Part shown: positions 18,372 through 26,713 of the stretch, in pieces
Numbering within the stretch: the stretch's first letter is position 1
How the letters are laid out: each line of letters starts with the position of its first letter
NCBI GenBank assembly: GCA_036495685.1
Contig: DASXMJ010000232.1
Span: forward strand, 1 to 40,214
From: Candidatus Binataceae bacterium
GTDB taxonomy: Bacteria > Desulfobacterota > Binatia > Binatales > Binataceae
Direction of reading: 5' to 3'
DNA: 40,214 nucleotides
Translations under genes and position numbers: made by a program
The notes under the pieces: generated by a model
Database searches by the model: none
Seen by the model: the letters and a program-made list of their open reading frames with translations, nothing else
What the model was told of the DNA's origin: nothing

Positions 18372-20063
18372 GTGTTGCGAGTGGTTGGCAACGGCTGCAC
18401 GGGGTGGCCTCGCGCCGCTATACTTCAGGGAGCGTTGGCTGAGAGCCTTACAAAACCGGTCGCGGCGGAGTCCTTAAACGGTCCAGACACTACTTTGCGG
18501 CCGCCCGGCAGTGCTGCCGGGATTGTCGCATCGGGAATTTTCCTCAGTCGCCTTTCCGGATTCGTGCGCCAGAGCGTGCTCGCGCACTACTTCGGTACCT
18601 CGGCGGTGGCGGATGCGCTCACCGCCGGTCTGCGCATTCCGAATATCCTCCAGAACCTGCTGGGTGAAGGCGTTCTGTCCGCATCGTTCATCCCGGTTTA
18701 CAGCAAGATGCTCGGCGAAGGCGACGAAGATGCAGACCTGCTCGCGTGGGCGGTTGGAGCGGTACTCGCGCTCACGACCTCGATCCTGGTCGCGCTGGGG
18801 GTCGCGTTCGCGCCTTACCTGATCAACCTGATCGCGCCCGGGTTCGCGGCCGAGAAGCGCGAGTTGACCATCGCGATCGTGCGCATCGTATTTCCCGGCA
18901 CCGGGATCCTGGTGATGTCGGCATGGTGCCTGGGCGTCCTGAACAGCCATCATCGCTTTTTCGCCTCCTATATCGCGCCGGTGTTTTGGAATCTCGTGAT
19001 TATTGCAACCATGCTGTGGTTTGGGCCGCGGCGCGCTCAGGATGCGCTCGCGATCGATGTGGCTTGGGGATCGGTGGCTGGCGCCGCCGTACAGTTCGGG
19101 GTGCAGGTTCCGCAAGTACTGGCGTTGATGCGTCGACTCCGACTCAGTTTCGGGCGGGTAAGCGAAGCGCTGTGGACGGTGTTCCGCAACATGTTCGCGG
19201 TGGTCGGCACCAAGGGCGTCGCGCAAATCAGCGCCTATGTTGACCAGCTGCTGGCGAGCCTGTTGCCGACCGGCGCGGTAGCCGCTATCAACTTCGCGCA
19301 GATCTTCTACATGCTGCCAGTCAGCCTGTTCGGGTCGTCGGTCGCGGCATCGGAGCTGCCGACGATGTCGCGTGCCTCGGGCACGGTCGAGGAAATCGGC
19401 GTGGCTTTGCGGCCGCGTCTCAACGCCGGACTTCGCCAGATCGCATTCTTAATAGTTCCCTCGGCTGCCGGGTTCATTTTGCTCGGCGACGTGATCGCGG
19501 CGTTTGTCTATCAATCGGGGCATTTCTCGCACGCGGATGCGGTTTATCTGTGGGCGGTGCTCGCGGGCGCGGGAGTCGGGCTGCTCGCGACCACGATGGT
19601 GCAGCTTTACAACGCCGCATTCTACTCGCTGCTCGACGCGCGCACGCCGTTTCGCTTTGCGGTGGTACGCGTCTCGCTTACCCTCGTTCTCGGCTACGGG
19701 TGTGCCATCCTGCTTCCTCCGCTGCTGGGCATCCCACCGCGCTGGGGCGTTGCCGGTCTCACCGCATCGGCGGGGGTGTCGGGTTGGATTGAGTTCGTGC
19801 TCTGCAGATGGCGGATGAATCAGCGAATCGGGCCAACCGGGCTCAATCGCGCGCTGGTGACGAAGCTTTGGTCGATAGCGATCGTCGCGGGCCTGATCGG
19901 ATTTGCGCTCAAGCGTGAAACCGCCGGACTCGGGCCGCGGCCTCAAGGCCTAATCGTGTTGCCAATCTATGGTGCGCTTTACCTGGCCATGGCGAAAATG
20001 TTGCGGCTGCCCGAATTCGACGCCTTTGTCGCGATGGTACGGCGCCGGTTCGGTGGACGATAG
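18372..20063 (+). CDS. murJ: Lipid II flippase MurJ (MviN family)
   Basis: MurJ flips the peptidoglycan precursor lipid II across the inner membrane. From the GTG at 18372 the product is 563 residues with about 14 hydrophobic segments, as expected for the MOP/MviN fold. Near the start the conserved FLSRLSGFVRQSVLAHYFG is followed by LRIPNILQNLLGEGVLSASFIPVYSK, the best family signature. The first ~45 residues before this have no membrane segment and may be overlong; a TTG at 18435 preceded by GGGAG is a good alternative start. It is divergent from hemW and converges on hldE. Confidence 0.93.
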   Translation: MLRVVGNGCTGWPRAAILQGALAESLTKPVAAESLNGPDTTLRPPGSAAGIVASGIFLSRLSGFVRQSVLAHYFGTSAVADALTAGLRIPNILQNLLGEGVLSASFIPVYSKMLGEGDEDADLLAWAVGAVLALTTSILVALGVAFAPYLINLIAPGFAAEKRELTIAIVRIVFPGTGILVMSAWCLGVLNSHHRFFASYIAPVFWNLVIIATMLWFGPRRAQDALAIDVAWGSVAGAAVQFGVQVPQVLALMRRLRLSFGRVSEALWTVFRNMFAVVGTKGVAQISAYVDQLLASLLPTGAVAAINFAQIFYMLPVSLFGSSVAASELPTMSRASGTVEEIGVALRPRLNAGLRQIAFLIVPSAAGFILLGDVIAAFVYQSGHFSHADAVYLWAVLAGAGVGLLATTMVQLYNAAFYSLLDARTPFRFAVVRVSLTLVLGYGCAILLPPLLGIPPRWGVAGLTASAGVSGWIEFVLCRWRMNQRIGPTGLNRALVTKLWSIAIVAGLIGFALKRETAGLGPRPQGLIVLPIYGALYLAMAKMLRLPEFDAFVAMVRRRFGGR

Positions 20064-20137
20064 GAAGCCCAAGACGCGAGGTGGGCGAAGATTTTCCGCT
20101 TTCCCAACGCTTCAAGGGTCGGTGTGTCGGTGGCTGG

Positions 20138-21646
20138 TCATTTTTGTTTCATTCGATCGATGGTCCCGGTTGTGCTGTGGCCTTGTAGCAGCGGCGCGAG
20201 GATCACGCGGCCACCGCGTGCTTCGACGAACTCTTGTCCATCGACGGTCTGGCCTTTCCAGTCCTCGCCTTTGACCAGGACATCGGGACGCACCGCGCGG
20301 ATGGCTTTTTCCGCGCGGGTGTCATCAAAGACCACCACGTAGCTGACACACTCAAGCGCGGCCAGGATACGGGCTCGGTCAGAGGCCGGATAAATCGGCC
20401 GATCTTTGCCTTTGAGGGCTTTCACGGAGCGGTCGCTGTTGAGGCCTACGACCAGGCAGTCCGCCTGTGCGCGCGCGAAACTCAGAATCTGGATATGGCC
20501 CGCGTGCAGCAGGTCGAAACACCCATTGGTGAATGATACCCGGTGGCCGGCACGGCGCTCGCGATCGAGCGCGACCCTTAATTCCTCCAGCGAAAGAATC
20601 TTGCGCTCGTGGCCATTGCCCGGTCTGAGTGCCCGCGCGAGGTCCTCGCGCGTGATAACTTCGGTGCCGATACGGGTCACTTCGATACTGGCAGCGACGT
20701 TGGCAATTCGCGCCGCCGACGAAAAACCGAGCCCGGCGATGGCAAACAGGCCGAATACGGTCAGCACCACGTCGCCCGCTCCCGTGACGTCGTACACATC
20801 GCGCGGAATGGTCGGTATGTAGGTATCGGCTCCCCCGCGCTCCGCCAGATACATCCCGTCGCGATCGAGCGTAATCAGGCAGGCGTCAAGATTATGTTCG
20901 CCCACCATCAGCTCCGCCGCGCGCCGCCACGCGTCCCGGTCGGTGAGCTTCATGCCCGTGGCCAGCTCGGTCTCATAACGGTTGGGCGCGATTGCGGTTG
21001 CCCCGCGATAGATGGAGAAGTCGTCGGTCAGGCGCGGATCGATTACCACCGGGATCTTCCGCCGGCGTGCGCCATCGATGGTCGCGCGCAGCAAGCTTGC
21101 TGTCAGGAGGCCCTTGTTGATGTCGCTAATGAGCACGCCGTCCGCGCGCGGGAGTTCGGCTGCCACCCGCGCGATAAGCTGGCGTTCGCGCGCGGAACGC
21201 AGCGCGGAAGCATCCTCCTCGTCGACCCGAAGAAGCTGCTGGGTACCGCGATGCGCCGCCTGCACCGAACCCAGCATCCGCTCCTTTACGATGGTGCCGC
21301 GATCGGGATCTTCAATCAGCGAGCGCGTGCGAACCCCCATGCCTCCAAGAATCTCGCGGAGCATCAGCCCTCCGCGATCGCGTCCCACGAGACTGACTAT
21401 CGAGGCCTCGGCACCAAGCGCGCGCAGATTAGCAGCGACAAAACCAGCGTTGCCGGGTTTTTCCTCGCGCCGCTCGACCCGGAGTACTGGAATGGGAGCT
21501 TCCGGCGAGATGCGCGCGACGTCGCCCCACAGGTAGCGGTCCAGGATTACCTCGCCGATGACCAACACGCGCAGGGGGCGAAGGTTCGGCAGCTCCAGTC
21601 GGCCTGAGGCAGAGGTTCGGGGCACTTTGGTTCGTGAGCGAGGCAT
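20138..21646 (-). CDS. hldE: Bifunctional heptose 7-phosphate kinase / heptose 1-phosphate adenylyltransferase
   Basis: HldE makes ADP-heptose precursors for the LPS inner core. The 502-residue product is the two-domain form. The N-terminal ribokinase-like domain (about 20-335) has VLVIGEVILDRYLWGDV, PGNAGFVAANLRALGA and the catalytic GAGDVVLTVFG loop (the usual GAGDTV has Val in place of Thr). The C-terminal nucleotidyltransferase domain (about 365-500) has FTNGCFDLLHAGHIQIL with the HxGH ATP site, GLNSDRSVKALKG and the end VILAPLLQGHSTTGTI. The first ~20 residues are basic and poorly conserved, so a later start is possible. Together with kdsA/kdsB it shows that a heptose- and Kdo-containing core is made. 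Confidence 0.96.
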   Translation of the reverse strand: MPRSRTKVPRTSASGRLELPNLRPLRVLVIGEVILDRYLWGDVARISPEAPIPVLRVERREEKPGNAGFVAANLRALGAEASIVSLVGRDRGGLMLREILGGMGVRTRSLIEDPDRGTIVKERMLGSVQAAHRGTQQLLRVDEEDASALRSARERQLIARVAAELPRADGVLISDINKGLLTASLLRATIDGARRRKIPVVIDPRLTDDFSIYRGATAIAPNRYETELATGMKLTDRDAWRRAAELMVGEHNLDACLITLDRDGMYLAERGGADTYIPTIPRDVYDVTGAGDVVLTVFGLFAIAGLGFSSAARIANVAASIEVTRIGTEVITREDLARALRPGNGHERKILSLEELRVALDRERRAGHRVSFTNGCFDLLHAGHIQILSFARAQADCLVVGLNSDRSVKALKGKDRPIYPASDRARILAALECVSYVVVFDDTRAEKAIRAVRPDVLVKGEDWKGQTVDGQEFVEARGGRVILAPLLQGHSTTGTIDRMKQK

Positions 21647-21881
21647 GGTTTGTGGATGATACGGGATAGTCGTCGGACGCTTAAAGCATCTTCGGACGGT
21701 CGGGACAAAAACTTGACGGCCAAGATCGATGGATTCCAGCCCTTGCCGATAGGGTCGGGGGCTGTCATCCGACCCTTGTCGAGTAGTTCAGCTAAAGAGA
21801 GAAAAGGGAAAGTTAATAGAATTTAGCTCAAGCCGACTTATTTTCTGGAAGTTTTGGGACTTCGAGCGAAGGGAGAATGGG
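21647..21881. other. AT-richer intergenic region between hldE and the propeptide-like gene
   Basis: These 235 bases separate two divergent genes and must hold both promoters. The part 21781-21850 is clearly richer in A+T than its surroundings and contains GTTAATAGAATTTAG (TAGAAT resembling a -10 box), but I see no matching -35 hexamer. A purine-rich GAAGGGAGAA precedes the GTG start at 21882. Confidence 0.4.
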
Positions 21882-22493
21882 GTGAGAGCAGATCAGCTCG
21901 TCATCTGCGCCATTACGGTCGTTTTGGGCGTGATTGCCGGCTTTGCGCAAACGGACGCTCAAACGGTCCCGTTGCGCGGTACGGTTTCTCCGCAGGCTCT
22001 CAAGCTCCCGACCTATGGCGACCTACCCGCAACGCAGACCCTCCCTCTGCAAATCTGGTTCAAGTCCCGTAATCAGGAACAACTCAACGCCCTGCTTGCT
22101 TCCCAGCAGGACTCCAGGTCGCCGCAGTATCATAAGTGGCTGACCCCACAGGAATACGCGAGCCGCTTCGAGGTCACGCAACCCGAATTCGACCAGGTGT
22201 CCAACTGGCTTAGGAGCGAAGGGTTTCAGGTGACCGGCGGTTCGCCGCTGGATGGGTACATCAAATTCAGTGGCAGCACATTGACCATCAGTCGCGCATT
22301 CGGCACCTCAGTGTCGAAGTTCTCCCCCGACGGTTCTAGGTTTGGAATCCTAAAAGAGCCCCGGATACCAAGTCAGTACGAGAACCTGGTGGGCAATATC
22401 ACGGGCCTCGACAACTTGCATGCGGCGAAGGCGCTGTCGACTTCTAATCTGGCTCACCCGGTCACTCGCCCGGATTCTCGGCCTCAGAAGTAG
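21882..22493 (+). CDS. Stand-alone S53 (kumamolisin-type) propeptide-like secreted protein
   Basis: This 203-residue protein has a signal peptide (about residues 1-27, ending near AQTDAQT) followed by a pro-kumamolisin activation domain only. LPLQIWFKSRNQEQLNALLA, SPQYHKWLTPQEYASRFEVT and VSNWLRSEGFQVTGG line up by eye with the propeptide of the complete S53 peptidase at 38126 (EYHRWLTPAEFNDRFGPT). After LVGNITGLDNLH, where the catalytic domain normally begins, it ends with a short tail and TAG. No protease-like sequence is readable in the following 180 bases. The GTG start has a good purine-rich site (GGGAGAA). It could be a genuine inhibitor or folding helper, or the remnant of a truncated peptidase gene; sequence alone does not decide. 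Confidence 0.8.
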   Translation: MRADQLVICAITVVLGVIAGFAQTDAQTVPLRGTVSPQALKLPTYGDLPATQTLPLQIWFKSRNQEQLNALLASQQDSRSPQYHKWLTPQEYASRFEVTQPEFDQVSNWLRSEGFQVTGGSPLDGYIKFSGSTLTISRAFGTSVSKFSPDGSRFGILKEPRIPSQYENLVGNITGLDNLHAAKALSTSNLAHPVTRPDSRPQK

Positions 22494-22673
22494 CCCGTGG
22501 TCGTCCTCTACAGGTTGCGTTGGTCTGAGCTTACCACTAAAGGCAAATAAACAGCTGATGCTAGAATTTGGTTCGGGCCTTTAGACGGCACCCTTGAAAC
22601 CGCTCTGACCGATTCGCGGAGATAGGGCCGCCAACTGATTCCAATCCAGCAATCAATACCAGGTCGCTGAAAA

Positions 22674-23336
22674 ATGGCCGACGAGCATGAGAGTGGGTGT
22701 CTTTGCGGAGCCGTACGTTACCGAGTCACAGATGAACCTTATTTGGCTGCGGTCTGCCATTGTACTAATTGCCAAAAAATCAGCGGTAGTGCACTTCGGA
22801 TTGCGTTGTATTTTGATGAATCGGCAGTTCAGATAAAAAGTGGGGCGCTTAAAACTTACGAATTTCGCTCGGACGAGAGTAACCGCTGGCTGAAGACCGA
22901 GTTCTGCTCGACTTGCGGGACGACTGTCTCCTGGACAGCGGAAGCCTTCCCCGGCTCCCGGGGAATTTCCGGAGGAACATTCGATAGTCCCAACTGGATC
23001 AAGCCTGCGATGCATACTTGGACACGCTCGGCGGTCCATTGGATGGCCTTTCCCGCTGACGTTCCTGTCTTCGAAACCGGGCCTCAAATCGATGTGGCCG
23101 CCTTTGCAGCTGAAAATTTTCCGCCCCACGAGCATGGTGAAAACTGTCCAGAATGCGCTCTCGCCGACCTATCTCGTTTGCCGGTGTGTTGTGCACAACG
23201 AGACCTCCACGTTCTGGTGCCTGCTAACGATTCGTGCAGTGCCTCAACCCAAGCTGCAACAAAGGAGCCCTGGTGCCAAAGAAATCTTGAACGGGACCGA
23301 TTTTTGCCTTGGCCCAGAGAGTCAAGAAGAGGCTAG
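22674..23336 (+). CDS. GFA/CENP-V-domain zinc protein
   Basis: The first ~155 residues form a GFA (glutathione-dependent formaldehyde-activating enzyme/CENP-V) domain: CLCGAVRY with Cys9 and Cys11, CHCTNCQKISGS with Cys28, Cys30 and Cys33, and EFCSTCGT with Cys77 and Cys80. These bind two zinc ions in family structures. Most members have no proven formaldehyde activity, so the role is open. The C-terminal ~65 residues (rich in Cys, Ser and Arg) look unlike the family and may reflect read-through into an altered 3' end. Base use is more A+T-rich than the neighbours and no Shine-Dalgarno precedes the ATG, hinting at recent acquisition. Confidence 0.85.
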   Translation: MADEHESGCLCGAVRYRVTDEPYLAAVCHCTNCQKISGSALRIALYFDESAVQIKSGALKTYEFRSDESNRWLKTEFCSTCGTTVSWTAEAFPGSRGISGGTFDSPNWIKPAMHTWTRSAVHWMAFPADVPVFETGPQIDVAAFAAENFPPHEHGENCPECALADLSRLPVCCAQRDLHVLVPANDSCSASTQAATKEPWCQRNLERDRFLPWPRESRRG

Positions 23337-23432
23337 AATTCCGATTTGAAAAAGTCCCGCCGGCCGTTCGTATAGGCGACGCTACGGCGTGACAAGAAGC
23401 ATCCGCAAACCAGGATTCGAATGAAGTGACGT

Positions 23433-24260
23433 ATGGATACCATCAGCGGAAAAGTTGCGGTCGTCACCGGAGGCGCCAGCGGTATCGGATTCGCCACCGC
23501 GAGGGCGCTCGCCGCCAAAGGTGCGAAGCTCGTCATCGCGGATATCGAAGCGTCCGCGCTCAACAACGCCGTTGCTGAGCTGTCATCCTCGGGCGCGAAG
23601 GCCGAGGGTGTCATGTGCGACGTCGCCGATCTCGCGTCCGTACAGAACCTCGCCCGGCAGGCATTCTCGAAAATGGGTGCGGTGCATATCTTGTTCAACA
23701 ACGCGGGCGTCGCGCTCAACGGCCATCTCGTCAACATGAAACATCCCGATTGGGAATGGATCCTCAAGGTTGACCTGTGGGGACCGATTCACGGCGTCGA
23801 AGCGTTTCTGCCGCGCATGATTGAGCAGAAGCAAGGCGGACAGATCCTCTTCACTTCGTCGATTGCGGGACTGGTGCCGACTGAAGGCCTGGGCGTGTAT
23901 GCGGTCGCGAAGTACGGCGTGGTCGCGCTCGCCGAAACTCTCCGGCGCGAGGTCCGGCAGCATAACATCGGGGTGTCGGTGCTCTGTCCATTACGAGTCG
24001 ATACCAACATCGGAACTTCGGAACGAAATCGCACGGCGGATTTCGGCGGCGCACCGGCCTCGCCTCGGCCCCAGCCGCAAGCCTCGAGCAACATCGTGAT
24101 GGCGGGCGAGGTGATGAGGCCCGAGGATGTCGCGACCGTGGTTGTCGAGGCGATCCTGGCGAATCGGCTCTACATCCTGCCGCACGACGACAGCCGCGAG
24201 CTCATCCGGCGCCGCTTTCAACGCATCGACGCGACCTTCGACGAGCAGAAGAAAAGGTGA
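23433..24260 (+). CDS. Short-chain dehydrogenase/reductase (SDR)
   Basis: This 275-residue classical SDR has the cofactor loop TGGASGIG (residues 12-19), an acidic residue after the second strand (VIADIE) suggesting NAD preference, NNAG in LFNNAGVAL, and the catalytic pair in FTSSIAGL and VYAVAKYG (Tyr-x-x-x-Lys). The C-terminal part (PEDVATVVVEAILANRLYILPH) resembles SDRs of the clan that act on larger hydrophobic or steroid-like substrates, but this is a weak hint. It converges on the amidohydrolase gene across a 274-base gap. Confidence 0.9.
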   Translation: MDTISGKVAVVTGGASGIGFATARALAAKGAKLVIADIEASALNNAVAELSSSGAKAEGVMCDVADLASVQNLARQAFSKMGAVHILFNNAGVALNGHLVNMKHPDWEWILKVDLWGPIHGVEAFLPRMIEQKQGGQILFTSSIAGLVPTEGLGVYAVAKYGVVALAETLRREVRQHNIGVSVLCPLRVDTNIGTSERNRTADFGGAPASPRPQPQASSNIVMAGEVMRPEDVATVVVEAILANRLYILPHDDSRELIRRRFQRIDATFDEQKKR

Positions 24261-24534
24261 CGTATCTCGCTATTCGAAGTTGAGCCTCAGGTTCGGCTTC
24301 GGCGCCGGCCCGCCGCAGGCGCAGGCGAGCCGCGCTTAAACTGCTGGGCTGAGCACTGCATTCGGTCCTCGATTTTGCGGCTTCTGAAGCCTCCGTTCTC
24401 AGACCAGGAGTGTTGAACGCGAAGTCCGCATGCCGCATGGCTTTTTGACGCGCATGGGCGGTCACCTCCGAGGCGGTCGGGGAAAATTCGCGCTCTCTTC
24501 TGCGATGAGCCCGAGCCCACCCTCCGCGAACGGG
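24261..24534. other. Convergent intergenic gap (SDR / amidohydrolase)
   Basis: These 274 bases between two converging genes carry no frame with family resemblance. A GC-rich run (CGGCGCCGGCCCGCCG, about 24300-24315) and a GGCTTC/GAAGCC inverted repeat (24379-24391, loop too short for a clean hairpin) are present. No T tract follows, so I call no terminator. Confidence 0.4.
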
Positions 24535-25728
24535 TCACATCTTATCGATCAAAATTGTCCCGTCCTTCACAACCATGACAACTTTACGTATAGCGGTGAT
24601 GTCTGCCCTCGGGTCGCCATCAAGGAGAAGCAGGTCCGCAAGCTTCCCGGTCGCGATCGTACCAAGAGCATCTGTTCCGAGATGCTCGGCAGCATCTTTG
24701 GTCGCCATTTTGAGTACCTTCTCCGGCGCGATTCCCGCGGCTGACGTCCGCTCTGTCTCGACGATGGTGTTTTCTCCGAACTTACCGTAACCGCAGAAGG
24801 TGTCGCTGCCGAGGGCTACTCGAACGCCTGCGTCTGCGATCCGCTTAAGATTGGCGTATCTCACCGCGGCAGCGGTCTCCTCAAAAGTAAGCAACCAAAG
24901 GGTTGGTACATAGGAGGCACGATTTTGCAGCAACAGCTCAATCACCCGGGCGCCATTGAGTTCATGGTCCATGATTCCATGCTCGAGACCGTCCGCTCCG
25001 GCTTCGAGCGCCTCGATGGCGGCCTCCTGATCGAAGGTATGAACGGTCACTTTCAAGCCATGCTTATGCGCCTCATCTACGATCGCTTCGAGAACTTCAC
25101 GCTCGAGTCTGTGGATCTGAACGTTGATACCCAGCGGATCCGACCTGAAAAAATACGGTTCTCCATGCTTACACCCACCCTGATGAACGATCTTGATCGC
25201 GTTCACCTTCTTCTCCGCCAAGCGCCGGACAGCATCTCGTGCCACGGGCGCGGAATCGGATTCGATGGTTGAGCGGCGGCGAATCCAGGGATTCCGACCA
25301 AAAATGGTTGTCGCAGGATGACTGCCGGGAGCCGCGAACGCAGCTCCGGTCGCGAATAATCGAGGGCCACGGAGCTCACCACTCTCAAGCATGGACCGCA
25401 CCCTCAGGATGTCATCTTCGGAATCGCCTACCGATTTGACGGTGGTGACGCCGACCGCAAGAAAATCTTCAAGGCGTTTCGGCAGTTCGTGCTCGATGTC
25501 GGCGGCCATCGTCTTCTCGTCTGTTGCCGTCCACATATTGAGCAGATGAATATGGCAATCTATGAGCCCCGGCATGAGAAACTTACCCGCAGCGTTAATC
25601 TCCCTGTTCGCGGGCACCGTCGATGACCCGACGGAGGTGATTTTGTCTCCAGCGATTCCGACGCTGAAGAGTCCTTCTCTCATCGCCGAACCGTCGAACA
25701 ATCGGACGTTATTTATTGACAGGTCCAT
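24535..25728 (-). CDS. Metal-dependent amidohydrolase (imidazolonepropionase/prolidase-like)
   Basis: This 397-residue cytosolic amidohydrolase-superfamily enzyme has the metal ligands in order: HxH in DCHIHLLN (His59, His61), the lysine likely to be carboxylated in NAIKIVHQ (Lys179), His230 in VTVHTFD, His250 in LEHGIMD and Asp309 in ALGSDTF. The N- and C-terminal halves of the small beta-sandwich frame the barrel (NVRLFDGS; GKLADLLLLDGDP). ATG 25728 was chosen for GGGAGG about 10 bases upstream; a start 31 codons earlier adds a non-homologous stretch. Related enzymes cleave Xaa-Pro dipeptides, imidazolone rings or lactams; the substrate here is unknown. Confidence 0.9.
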   Translation of the reverse strand: MDLSINNVRLFDGSAMREGLFSVGIAGDKITSVGSSTVPANREINAAGKFLMPGLIDCHIHLLNMWTATDEKTMAADIEHELPKRLEDFLAVGVTTVKSVGDSEDDILRVRSMLESGELRGPRLFATGAAFAAPGSHPATTIFGRNPWIRRRSTIESDSAPVARDAVRRLAEKKVNAIKIVHQGGCKHGEPYFFRSDPLGINVQIHRLEREVLEAIVDEAHKHGLKVTVHTFDQEAAIEALEAGADGLEHGIMDHELNGARVIELLLQNRASYVPTLWLLTFEETAAAVRYANLKRIADAGVRVALGSDTFCGYGKFGENTIVETERTSAAGIAPEKVLKMATKDAAEHLGTDALGTIATGKLADLLLLDGDPRADITAIRKVVMVVKDGTILIDKM

Positions 25729-25881
25729 AATCCGTGTGACCTCCCACCTTTGCCCCTTCGATTTGGAAGCGTAGGCCCGGTAAATCAGGGCGAAGCTATC
25801 GCCACGGCGCCTAAGTGGCAAACACGTTTCTGGATGGCGCGGGGCTCATACGTAACCCAAGCGGCGGGCTCCGGCGATGCC

Positions 25882-26646
25882 CTATCTGATCGCGAAGCCG
25901 CCGTCGGCGTTGATAATTGCCCCGGTCACGAAGTCGGAGGCATGTGAAGCCAGAAAGATCGCGGTGCCGGCCATTTCCTCGGGTTCGCCGAATCGGCCCG
26001 CGGGCGTACGTATGATTATTTCGTCATAGAATGGACCCGACTGTGCAGGTGTGGTCATGTCCGTTTTGATCCACCCGGGGACGATCGCATTTACCTGGAT
26101 GTTGTAACGAGCCCAGTCGATTGCCAGCGACTTGGTCAGTTGGACCAATCCGCCTTTGGCGGCGGAATAGGAAATCACCGCCCCGCTGCCGAAGTGGGAA
26201 TACTCGCTGGCGATGTTGATAATCTTGCCGCGCTTGTGCGGAATCATCGAGCGGGCAGCGATTTGCGCAAGGAAGAAGCAGGAGTTGAGGTTGGTCTCGA
26301 TTACCCGGTCCCACGAATCCGGGTCGTGTTTCGCGGCGCTCTTTTGAATCGAGATGCCCGCGTTGTTGACCAAAATCGAAATCGGGCCGAGCGCGCGCTC
26401 GACCTCTGCCATCGCGGGTTCCAGCTCTGCGCGTTCGGTGACATCGAGGAGAATCGAAACTGCTCTGGCGCCAAGCTGTTCAAGTTCGGCCAGGACTATA
26501 CGATTTTTCTGCTCGTTGCGCGCGAGAATCGCGACCGCCGCGCCGGCCTCGGCGAAGCCCAGCGCGATGCCCCGGCCGATCCCACCGTTGCCCCCCGTCA
26601 CCACGGCCACGTTGCCGGCCAGGTCGAACATCTTCGGTGCAGCCAT
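25882..26646 (-). CDS. SDR, second of a tandem paralogous pair
   Basis: This 254-residue classical SDR has TGGNGGIGRG at the cofactor site, LVNNAGIS, a catalytic serine in NIASEYS and Tyr/Lys in ISYSAAKGG. The C-terminus ends DGGFAIR. It is clearly paralogous to the gene just upstream (26714-27490): both share VAVVTGGNGGIGRGIALG, VAILARNEQ, TPAGRF and ASHASDFVTGA. ATG 26646 was chosen for the excellent AGGAG site 6 bases upstream. The gluconate 5-dehydrogenase/3-oxoacyl reductase group is the nearest I recognise. The 67-base gap between the two genes suggests one operon. Confidence 0.9.
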   Translation of the reverse strand: MAAPKMFDLAGNVAVVTGGNGGIGRGIALGFAEAGAAVAILARNEQKNRIVLAELEQLGARAVSILLDVTERAELEPAMAEVERALGPISILVNNAGISIQKSAAKHDPDSWDRVIETNLNSCFFLAQIAARSMIPHKRGKIINIASEYSHFGSGAVISYSAAKGGLVQLTKSLAIDWARYNIQVNAIVPGWIKTDMTTPAQSGPFYDEIIIRTPAGRFGEPEEMAGTAIFLASHASDFVTGAIINADGGFAIR

Positions 26647-26692
26647 CCAAAACTCCTGAACTCTCTCGGCCAAGCTCCGCCGTGAACTCGAA

Positions 26693-26708
26693 GGTCTGCG
26701 GATTCCTG
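26693..26708. repeat. Short copy of dispersed intergenic repeat
   Basis: GGTCTGCGGATTCCTG in the gap between the tandem SDR genes; its reverse complement begins CAGGAATCCGCAGA, matching the core of the family seen at 30525 and 36484. On its own it is too short to be significant, and it is listed only because the other copies occupy the same kind of position. Confidence 0.4.
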
Positions 26709-26713
26709 CTGCT

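Noticed and set aside
18311..18372. tRNA-like stretch upstream of murJ (AGTAGAGCA … GGGGTCCGAATCCCGG)
   Set aside because: The T-arm pairs poorly, no seven-base acceptor stem or anticodon stem can be drawn, and the loop lacks TTC.
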